Positions 40,725-47,685 of a stretch of DNA of 64,000 bases are shown here, one piece after another. This stretch comes from Candidatus Binatia bacterium. Its GTDB lineage: Bacteria > Desulfobacterota > Binatia > UBA12015. How positions within the stretch are numbered: position 1 is the stretch's first letter; each line of letters starts with the position of its first letter. The position numbers and the translations under genes were made by a program. The notes beneath the pieces are model-generated. The model was not told where the DNA came from, did no database searches, and saw nothing but the letters and a program-made list of their open reading frames with translations. Location: assembly GCA_036563615.1 (NCBI GenBank), contig DATCMB010000021.1, forward strand, positions 1 to 64,000, given 5' to 3'.

Positions 40725-41480
40725 GTGTTCTTCGACTTCTACAAGAGCGACGTCCAGGCGGTGTACCTGCTGTGGGTCGTACCGCTCGCCTTCCTGGTTT
40801 ACCTGTTCTTGACGCAGCAGGGCTGGCGCGCGTCGCCCGCGGCGCGTGACCAGGACGCCGTCTTCGTCCGCGCCTACGCCTGGCTGTTCACCTTCGAGAC
40901 GCTGCTCGACTCGTTCGCGACCACGCCGCTCGTCCGCTGGCTCGGGGTCGCGGACGGGCCCGTCGGCACGGTGGTGATGATCGCCTTCGTCCTGCTCGGC
41001 GACTTCCGCGTGCTCTTCCTCCTGCAGCGGCTCGCGCGCCCGCGTCTGGGAATGCAGCAGGTGATCGCGGAGTCCGCGCTGTGGACGCTGCCGGTGCCGC
41101 TGGTCGCGGTCGTGATCGACTGGCTGCTGCGCACCGTCGCCGGACCGCTGCCGGCGCAGACCATCTGGCTCGTCTACGAGATCGCGTTCGTCGTCTTTGC
41201 GCTCTTCATCCGTCAGGTGCTGCTGCCGGACTGGCTCGAGGGTGCGAGGGGGCCGCGCCTCGCCTACCTGCAGACGGTCACGACCTACGTCGCGGCCTAC
41301 TACTCGCTGTGGGCGATCTCCGACGTGATCGTCCTGATCCTCGGACTCGACGTCGGCTGGCTCCTGCGCGTCGTGCCGAACCAGCTCTACTACGCGTTCT
41401 ACGTGCCCTTCGTTTACTTCTGGTTCTTCTGGTCGAGCGACCAGGCGGCGACGAGCACGTCGACCCAGGCGTCGAGGTAG
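40725..41480 (+). CDS. uncharacterised polytopic membrane protein
   Basis: A 251-residue protein with about seven helices (YLLWVVPLAFLVYLFL, VVMIAFVLLGDFRVLFLL, LPVPLVAVVIDWLL, IWLVYEIAFVVFALFI, WAISDVIVLILGL, YYAFYVPFVYFWFFW) and few charged residues between them. I do not recognise the family. GTG 40725 is the first codon of the frame; it lies 79 bp from the divergent 83-residue gene. Its 3' end overlaps the convergent SIS-creatininase gene by 67 bp. Confidence 0.75.
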   Translation: MFFDFYKSDVQAVYLLWVVPLAFLVYLFLTQQGWRASPAARDQDAVFVRAYAWLFTFETLLDSFATTPLVRWLGVADGPVGTVVMIAFVLLGDFRVLFLLQRLARPRLGMQQVIAESALWTLPVPLVAVVIDWLLRTVAGPLPAQTIWLVYEIAFVVFALFIRQVLLPDWLEGARGPRLAYLQTVTTYVAAYYSLWAISDVIVLILGLDVGWLLRVVPNQLYYAFYVPFVYFWFFWSSDQAATSTSTQASR

Positions 41481-43360
41481 GCGTCGGCGCGCGCCGCCGA
41501 CGCTCCGCGCGGATCGCCGACGGTGCCGTCGGACGCGTGGCGGCGGAGGTCGGGATAGAAGAACTCGTGCGCGGGCGGCAGCGCGCCCGTGAGACCTGCG
41601 CGCAGACGCTCGCGCCGCACGAGCGCGGGCGCGAGTGCGGCGATGATCGAGGTCTCGGTCTCGCCGGCGTGCTGTCCCGCGGCGTCGGGCGCGACGCCGA
41701 AGCGTGCGCTCGCCGCGAGGAGCGCGCGCGTCAAGCGCTCGGAGTCGGTGAACGGCTCGACGCGCAGCGCGCCGGTCGCGCCGGCGAGGCGCGTCGCGAG
41801 CGTGCGCAGCACGCCGTAGTTGCCGCCGTGCGCCGAGAACACGAGCAGGCGCTCGAAGCCGTGCCCCGCGAGCGAGCGCGCGAGGTCGCGCAGCACCGCG
41901 ACGAGCGTCTCCTCGTCGAGCGACAGCGTGCCGGGAAACGACGCGTGCTCGCGCGCGCAGCCGAGCGCGAGCGTCGGCAGGCGCACGACGCCGGCGCAGC
42001 GCGCGCACAGACGCTCGGCGACCGCGTCCGCGATCAGCGTGTCGGTCGCGAACGGCAGGTGCGGTCCGTGCTGCTCGGTCGAGCCGAGCGGCAGGAGCGC
42101 CGTGCGGCAGCCGGACGCGAGCAGCGCCTCGACGTCCGGCCAGGTCAGGCGCTCGAGCGCCGCCGCGCGCGGCGACGCGAACGCACGCGGATCGGCGGGC
42201 TCCGACGCGCGCTGCGCGGCCGGCTGGTCACCGTGCGCGAGATCGTCGCGCCCGACGTCGTACAGCGCGCCGTCGGCGCCGCGTCCGGGCCAGCGCGCCT
42301 GATCGATCTCGCGCTGCGCGATCCAGCGCAGGACGAGCGCGTCGAGCAGCGCCTCGTGCTCGAGCAGCGCGAGCGCGCCCGGGAGCGACGCGCGCAGCCG
42401 CACGAGACGATGGCGCTCGGGCACGAGCATGCTTTCGAGCCGCGCGAGGAGCTCCGCCTCGCCGGGCGCGTCGTCGCGCGCGAGCGCGAGGAAGGTCGCG
42501 CGCTCGTCGTACGCCTGCTGGAACGCGCCGTGCGCGACGTCGAGCACGTCCCACGCGGGCGGCGCCGGTAGCAGCGCGCCCTCGACGATCTTCGCGCGCA
42601 GGTTCTCGAGCAGCTCGACGTAGCTGCCGCTCGCGACCAGCAGAAGCGCGCCGAGCGCGCGCACGTCGAGCTCCGCGTGCTCGCGCGCGACGCGTGCGGG
42701 CGCTTCGGCGACGCGGGCGCAGGTCGCGTCGACGTCGAGCGTCGCGGGCACGAGTCCTTGCGGGGCTCGTCCCGCCGCCGCGCAGATCGACTGCGCGAGA
42801 CGGATCGTCGCCGCGCAGCCGACGAGCGGACCGGTCACGCGCAGCAGGGTGCCGTACTCCTCGGGCGCGGGCAGACGCACGACCGCGACGCCGCGCTCCG
42901 CGAGCCGCGCGATCTCGCGTCGGCGCTCGGCGAGCGGACCGGACGGCGGCGCGTCGCTGCTCGACGCGTCCTCGCCCTCGCCCGGCGGCACCGCGGTGAC
43001 CAGCGTCACGCCGGCCCAGCGCTCGACGTCGCGCAGGGCGAGTCGCGCGTTCGGCGACAGCCCCTGCGAGAAGACCACCAGCGCGTCGGCGCGCGCGTCG
43101 TCGGGCGGCGGCGCGACGAACGCGCTGCCGGGAAGAAAGCGCGCCGCGAGCCCGCAGTCCGCGAGCAGCGAGACGAGCAAGCGCGCGTGCGCCGCCGAGC
43201 TGCCGATGCCGGTCGCGACCACGCGCCGCACGCGCGCGGGGTCGCAGGCGAGGCGCGGCGGCGGCGCGGCGAGCGTCGCGCGCAGCGCGTCGGGCAGCGC
43301 GGCGATGCGCTGCTCGAGCAGGCGATGCGCCTCGCGCCAGCGCCCCGCGGCGTCGCTCAT
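41414..43360 (-). CDS. SIS-domain / creatininase-family amidohydrolase fusion
   Basis: A 648-residue fusion. Residues ~40-350 resemble a double SIS (sugar isomerase) module: VVATGIGSSAAHARLL, VVFSQGLSPN, LLVASGSYVELLENLRAK, DVLDVAHGAFQ. Residues ~400-645 form a creatininase-family domain with PLGSTEQHGPHLPFATDT (Glu, His and Asp ligands), FSAHGGNYG (His) and GQHAGETETS (Glu). Creatininase-family members include the archaeal formamide hydrolase ArfB that deformylates the GTP cyclohydrolase product FAPy; the upstream gene is a cyclohydrolase, so this reaction is the best guess. The role of the SIS half is unknown. ATG overlaps the upstream stop (ATGA). Confidence 0.88.
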   Translation of the reverse strand: MSDAAGRWREAHRLLEQRIAALPDALRATLAAPPPRLACDPARVRRVVATGIGSSAAHARLLVSLLADCGLAARFLPGSAFVAPPPDDARADALVVFSQGLSPNARLALRDVERWAGVTLVTAVPPGEGEDASSSDAPPSGPLAERRREIARLAERGVAVVRLPAPEEYGTLLRVTGPLVGCAATIRLAQSICAAAGRAPQGLVPATLDVDATCARVAEAPARVAREHAELDVRALGALLLVASGSYVELLENLRAKIVEGALLPAPPAWDVLDVAHGAFQQAYDERATFLALARDDAPGEAELLARLESMLVPERHRLVRLRASLPGALALLEHEALLDALVLRWIAQREIDQARWPGRGADGALYDVGRDDLAHGDQPAAQRASEPADPRAFASPRAAALERLTWPDVEALLASGCRTALLPLGSTEQHGPHLPFATDTLIADAVAERLCARCAGVVRLPTLALGCAREHASFPGTLSLDEETLVAVLRDLARSLAGHGFERLLVFSAHGGNYGVLRTLATRLAGATGALRVEPFTDSERLTRALLAASARFGVAPDAAGQHAGETETSIIAALAPALVRRERLRAGLTGALPPAHEFFYPDLRRHASDGTVGDPRGASAARADAYLDAWVDVLVAAWSLDQKNQK

Positions 43361-44601
43361 GCCGCGGGCGCCCGGTACGGCTGCGTCGCCGGCGCCGTCT
43401 CCGCCGCTCCTCGTTCGTCGTCGAGCACGACCGGCTCGCGCAGCTCGACGCCGCGCCGCGCGAGCGCCGCCATCAGCGCGCGCTCTTGCTCGAGGTCGCG
43501 CGCTGCGAGCAGCGGGTGCACGGCGCGTCCGCGGACGTGGTGCGCGAGCAGCGCCACCGCGGCGTCGGCGTCGGCCGTGCGCTCGTGCAGGTCGGGCGCG
43601 AAGCCCGCGACCGGCACGAACGCCGCGAAGCCCGCGCCGTGCGCGACCATCGCGCGCACCGCCGCCTGCCAGGTGCGCTTCTCGGCGCCGCCGCTCGCGA
43701 GCGGGAAGCGCTCGAGCCAGGACTCGCGCTGCACGCGGACGAGCGGCGTCGCGGCGTCGCGCGGTCCGTAGGACAGCACGACCTGCTCGCGGCCGCCGAC
43801 GAGATCGAAGTACGCGTGCACGCGAAACCAGTGCGGCCGCGCGTCGATCGCGTCGCAGTCGCGCAGGCGCACCGGCAGGAGGTAGGTCGCGAGGTGCACG
43901 AAGCGCGGCTCGTCGGCGAGCGCGTAGGGCGCGAAGTCGACGACCGCCTCGGGCAGCTCGGCGGCGTGCGCGTCGTCGCCCGGATCGTCGAGCGCGTGCC
44001 CGGAGCGCGACTTCGCCGTCAGGTAGTGCAGGTTGTACGGCGACGCTTCCTTGCGCAGCGGCACGGTGTCCTCGACCGCGACGTCGAGCCCGCGCAGCGC
44101 GTCGACCTTCTCCGGGTTGTTGCTCAGCAGCCGCAGCGGCGCGCGGATCCCGAGCGCGCGGCAGACGTGCGCGACCTCGTCGTAGCGTCGGTGGTCGCGC
44201 CCGAGGCCCATCTGCTCGTAGGCGTCGAAGGTCGTGAGCCGGTTGCGGCTGGCCTGCACGATCATCCGGTCGCGCGCCTTGGCGGTGAACCCGGCGCCGC
44301 GACCCTCCTGCATCAAGTAGAAAACGACGCCGCGACCTGCGTCGGCGATGCGCTCGAGCGCGAGGTCGAGCTGGTCGACGCAGTCGCAGTCGCAGCCGCC
44401 CCAGGTCTCGCTGGTGACGCAGGACGAGTGCACGCGCGCGAGCAGCGGCTCGTCGCCGGCGAGGTCGCCGCGCGCGACCGCGAAGGCGTAGGCGCCGGTC
44501 GCGACGTTCTGGAAGACGTGCGCACGGAAGGGCCCGTGCACGGTCTCGAGCGGCACCGCGCCGCGCGAGAGCATCTGGCCTGCGATGACGTGCGCGCTCA
44601 C
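43357..44601 (-). CDS. variant GTP cyclohydrolase II with degenerate C-terminal duplication
   Basis: A 414-residue relative of RibA. RVHSSCVTSETWGGCDCDCVDQLD carries the zinc cysteines (C-x10-C-x-C spacing), LMQEGRGAGF the GTP-binding loop, and LLSNNPEKVDAL plus NLHYLTAKSRSGH the C-terminal signatures. DHRRYD keeps the Asp and Arg of the active site, but the catalytic-Tyr region reads KARDRMIVQ: Tyr is absent and Met/Arg stand there. From memory, Streptomyces SCO6655, which stops at the formamidopyrimidine FAPy, also has Met at that position. Residues ~250-370 look like a second, zinc-less copy of the first half. GTG 44601 overlaps the upstream stop (GTGA). Confidence 0.88.
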   Translation of the reverse strand: MSAHVIAGQMLSRGAVPLETVHGPFRAHVFQNVATGAYAFAVARGDLAGDEPLLARVHSSCVTSETWGGCDCDCVDQLDLALERIADAGRGVVFYLMQEGRGAGFTAKARDRMIVQASRNRLTTFDAYEQMGLGRDHRRYDEVAHVCRALGIRAPLRLLSNNPEKVDALRGLDVAVEDTVPLRKEASPYNLHYLTAKSRSGHALDDPGDDAHAAELPEAVVDFAPYALADEPRFVHLATYLLPVRLRDCDAIDARPHWFRVHAYFDLVGGREQVVLSYGPRDAATPLVRVQRESWLERFPLASGGAEKRTWQAAVRAMVAHGAGFAAFVPVAGFAPDLHERTADADAAVALLAHHVRGRAVHPLLAARDLEQERALMAALARRGVELREPVVLDDERGAAETAPATQPYRAPAA

Positions 44602-45452
44602 GGCATCCGTCCCGGGTCGTGCTTGAGCGTGCTCATGACGCGGAAGTAGGCAATGAGTTGGTCCAGTTGCTCCGGCGTCAAGTGCGTGTGCGCAGGCATG
44701 CTGGTGTGGCGGAAGGTCTCGGGGTCGCGCACGTAGGCCTTGATCTGCTCGACCGGCCGGTACTCGACGATGCTCTGCGGCACGTTCAGGTCGGGCCCCA
44801 CCTTGCCGCCCTGCCCGTTCACCGCGTGGCAGGCGACGCACTCGGTCTTGAAGATCTCGAAGCCCTTCCAGGCGGCGTCGCCCGCGGGAGCGGTGCGCGG
44901 CACGATGTTCGGGTACTGCTGCGCGATCTCGCCGATCTCGATGCGCACGAGCTGGTAGGGCCAGGGGTAGACGTTGGTGTCGCGCTGCCCCGGCTGCTGC
45001 CAGACGACGTAGAACGGGCTCGGATCGACTTGACGCCGGTCGATCGGATCCCAGCCGCCCTCGCCCGACTTCGCGCGCCGAGCGTCGGCGAGCGCGAGGA
45101 AGCCGCCCGGCTCGGTGGCGCGCTTGCCGGTCGACGGCTTGACGTAGCCGTCGCGGGCGCGGAACAGCAGGTCGTGCGTCGCGAGCTCCGTCGGCGCCTC
45201 GCCGAAGCCGAGCTCGAGGACGCGCGCCAGCGGGCAGGCGACGTAGGACATCGTACGTCCGTAGTACGGATCGTCGACCTCGATCGTGCGCACACCGCAG
45301 TCCTTCTCCAGGGTGGCGCGGTCGAGCCGCGTCACCACCTTGCCGTCGCGCACGAACTCGAGGACGGCGTCGTCCGCCGTCGCGACGAGGGCCGCGGCCA
45401 GCACCAGGCCCATGACCACCGCCGCCGACGCCACCGGCCCGATTCGCATCAT
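44598..45452 (-). CDS. monoheme c-type cytochrome with N-terminal extra domain
   Basis: A 284-residue exported cytochrome: signal peptide (AAVVMGLVLAAALVATA), then ~150 residues (LEFVRDGKVVTRLDRATLE, KDCGVRTIEVDDPYYGRTMSYVACPLARVLELG) that recall the fold of molybdopterin-binding/oxidoreductase domains, then a cytochrome c domain with C205-V-A-C208-H209 and a distal Met candidate in HTSMPAHTHL. It heads the operon with the GTP cyclohydrolase II variant and the SIS-creatininase fusion. Two ATGs are adjacent (45452, 45449). Electron partner unknown. Confidence 0.88.
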   Translation of the reverse strand: MMRIGPVASAAVVMGLVLAAALVATADDAVLEFVRDGKVVTRLDRATLEKDCGVRTIEVDDPYYGRTMSYVACPLARVLELGFGEAPTELATHDLLFRARDGYVKPSTGKRATEPGGFLALADARRAKSGEGGWDPIDRRQVDPSPFYVVWQQPGQRDTNVYPWPYQLVRIEIGEIAQQYPNIVPRTAPAGDAAWKGFEIFKTECVACHAVNGQGGKVGPDLNVPQSIVEYRPVEQIKAYVRDPETFRHTSMPAHTHLTPEQLDQLIAYFRVMSTLKHDPGRMP

Positions 45453-45535
45453 CCGGGGAAGCTTAGCGCGAATCGCGAGAAGAGCGGAGTCTGCGGGCGT
45501 CTCGCGACGCCGTCGCAGGCGTGGCGACGGACGGA

Positions 45536-45576
45536 GCCGGCGGTCAACCGAAGGCTTTCGCGATCGGACCGCCGGC
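45536..45576 (-). terminator. hairpin just past the HupE gene stop
   Basis: On the minus strand a perfect 10-bp stem, GCCGGCGGTC (45576-45567 side) and GACCGCCGGC, encloses a 21-nt loop that itself can pair (CGAAAGCCTTCG). It begins 1 bp past the stop codon of the last gene of the DUF3604-PpiC-HupE operon. No T-run follows, so it may be a weak terminator or an mRNA-stabilising hairpin. Confidence 0.5.
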
Positions 45577-45577
45577 C

Positions 45578-46678
45578 TCAGCCGACCAGCGTCACCACGC
45601 GCTCGCACAGCCAGACGACGGCGAGCGTGCCGATCGCGTACGCCGGCACGAGGCGGATCCAGGCCGCCGGGGCACGGTGCGCGAGCGCCGCACGGGCGAG
45701 CGCCAGGACGCCCAGCACCAGCGCGACGAACGCGAGCTGGCCGAGCTCGATGCCGACGTTGAACGCGAGCAGCGCGAGCGGGATCTCGCCCGCCGGCAGG
45801 CCGACGTCGGCGAGCGCGCCCGCGAAGCCGAGCCCGTGCAGGAGACCGAAGGCGAAGGCCACGAGCCAGGGCCGCCGCGCGAGCAGCGACGCGGTCCCGA
45901 CGTCGGGCTCGCGCAGGTGCGCGACCTCGAGCGCGACCACGACGATGCTCGCCGCGATCAGCGCCTCGACGAGCGCGGTCGGCGCGTCGACGAAGCCGAG
46001 CGTCGCGAGCGACAGCGTGACGCTGTGCCCGACGGTGAACGCGGTGATCGTCCAGAGCAGGGCGCGACGCCCGCGTACGAGCAGCACGAGCCCCAGCACG
46101 AACGCGAGGTGGTCGAGCCCGCCCGCGATGTGCTCGATGCCGAGCAGCAGGTAGTCGGCGAAGACGTCGAGCGGCCCGGCGCGCTCGGGGACCGTGAAGA
46201 GCGGCGCGTCCGCGCGCAGCACGGCCTGCACGCGCCGGCCGTCGGCGAGCTCGATGCGCAGCAGCGCGTCGCCCTGACGCGCGGCGAGCCCGCGCACGCC
46301 GACCTCGCGACCGACGAGACCGCCCGCCTCGCACGTGACGCTCCAGCGCCACAGCACGCTGCGACGCTGCACGCGCGCGCGGCGCTCCGAGGTGTCGCGG
46401 CAGTCGTCCGGCAGCACCGGCTCGAGCACGCCCTGCGCGGCGCGCGCGGTCTTCCACGACACGTCGAGGACGCCCGGTGCGCTCTCGCGCAGCTCGAGCA
46501 GCGCGGGGTCGAGCGGGTGCGCGAGCGCGGCGGGCGTCGCGCCGAGCACGGCGCACGCGAGCGCCGCGGCGAGGAGACGTGCCAGCGCCCGCACTGCTCG
46601 CCCCGTCGTCTGCAGCGTCGAGCGCACGCTCGCGCGCTCCGTCGCGCGCGCCGCCGCGCGCACCGCGGACCGCGTCAC
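45578..46678 (-). CDS. HupE/UreJ-family membrane protein
   Basis: A 366-residue protein with an exported N-terminal domain (~40-150, HPLDPALLELRE...) after a signal peptide and a membrane domain of about six helices. GIEHIAGGLDHLAFVLGL has the conserved H-x-x-x-G-x-D-H set of the HupE/UreJ family, whose members are thought to be metal (nickel/cobalt) permeases, and HGLGFAGALADVGLP is a second family signature. Its GTG overlaps the stop of the PpiC gene (GTGA). No hydrogenase or urease genes are nearby, so a metal-transport role for those enzymes is not supported by context. Confidence 0.88.
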   Translation of the reverse strand: MTRSAVRAAARATERASVRSTLQTTGRAVRALARLLAAALACAVLGATPAALAHPLDPALLELRESAPGVLDVSWKTARAAQGVLEPVLPDDCRDTSERRARVQRRSVLWRWSVTCEAGGLVGREVGVRGLAARQGDALLRIELADGRRVQAVLRADAPLFTVPERAGPLDVFADYLLLGIEHIAGGLDHLAFVLGLVLLVRGRRALLWTITAFTVGHSVTLSLATLGFVDAPTALVEALIAASIVVVALEVAHLREPDVGTASLLARRPWLVAFAFGLLHGLGFAGALADVGLPAGEIPLALLAFNVGIELGQLAFVALVLGVLALARAALAHRAPAAWIRLVPAYAIGTLAVVWLCERVVTLVG

Positions 46679-47685
46679 GAGCGCGCCCCGCTCGCCCCGG
46701 CGAGGGCCGCGCGCAGCGCCTCGTCCTCGATGCGCACCTCGTAGAGCGCGCGCAGCCGCGCCACGCCGCGCGCGAACGCCTCCTTCGCGAGCTCGCGCTG
46801 CACCGCACGCGTCAGCGCCGGGCGCACCTCGTCGACGGTCGGCAGGCGCGCGGGCTCCTTCGCCTCGACGCGCACCAGGTGCAGCCCGTACGGCGACTCG
46901 AGCGGGCCGTGCCAGACGCCCGGCTCGAGCGTCGCGACCTGCTCCGCGAACGGCTTGCCGAAGCGACCGATGAGCTGCCCGCGCGTGTAGGCGCGCAGCT
47001 CGTTGCCGAGCGGGAACGGATCGGACAGGGCCGCGACGTCGGGCGTGCCGTCGGCGGCACGGAGCTTCGCGAGCGTCGCGCGCGCGTCGTCCGCGACGCG
47101 TGCGCCGCGTGCGTCCGCGCTCAGGTAGACCTGCGTCAGCGTGATGCGCTCGGGCAGGCGGTACTCGTCCGCGTACCGCTCGAGGTAGGCGGCGAGGTCC
47201 TCGTCGCGCACGACGGTCGGGCCGTCGCCCTGCTGCAGCACGAGGCGCATCTTCTCGATCAGCAGCCGGCGCACGACGACGTCGTCGTCGAGCTCGAGCT
47301 CGATCGCCTCGTGCACGAGCTCCTCGGGGTCGCGCAGCGGACGGTCGCTCACCGTGCGCATCTTCTCGACCAGGCGCCGCTCGACGCTGCGGTCGCCGTG
47401 GCCGAGCGCCAGCACGCGCGCCTCGCGGAACAGCATCTCGTCGAGCACCGCCTGCTCGACGAGCGCACGGCGCTGCGCCTCGGTCGGCGGCGCGCCCCAC
47501 TGCGCGACGAAACCTTCCTCGAGCGCGCGGACGCGCTCGCGCGTCACGACGATCGGCTCGCGCACGACGGGCTGCGGCGCGCTGCGCTCATGCCGTGCGA
47601 TCAGCTCGCGCGCGGCGAACAGCGTGCCGCCGAGCAGGACGAAGTGCAGCAGCCGGCTTCTCGCCAACCTGCGCAGCCGGCTCAT
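46675..47685 (-). CDS. PpiC-type (parvulin) peptidyl-prolyl isomerase, membrane-anchored
   Basis: A 336-residue protein with an N-terminal anchor (LLHFVLLGGTLFAARELIA), a helical chaperone-like region (residues ~50-165) and a parvulin domain around 170-285 (ITLTQVYLS, FPLGNELRAYTRGQLIGRFGKPFAEQV, GPLESPYGLHLVRVEAKEPA). It would fold exported proteins in the periplasm. The ATG overlaps the DUF3604 gene's stop (ATGA) and the stop overlaps the HupE start, so the three are translationally coupled; the likely client is the DUF3604 protein. Confidence 0.9.
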   Translation of the reverse strand: MSRLRRLARSRLLHFVLLGGTLFAARELIARHERSAPQPVVREPIVVTRERVRALEEGFVAQWGAPPTEAQRRALVEQAVLDEMLFREARVLALGHGDRSVERRLVEKMRTVSDRPLRDPEELVHEAIELELDDDVVVRRLLIEKMRLVLQQGDGPTVVRDEDLAAYLERYADEYRLPERITLTQVYLSADARGARVADDARATLAKLRAADGTPDVAALSDPFPLGNELRAYTRGQLIGRFGKPFAEQVATLEPGVWHGPLESPYGLHLVRVEAKEPARLPTVDEVRPALTRAVQRELAKEAFARGVARLRALYEVRIEDEALRAALAGASGARS

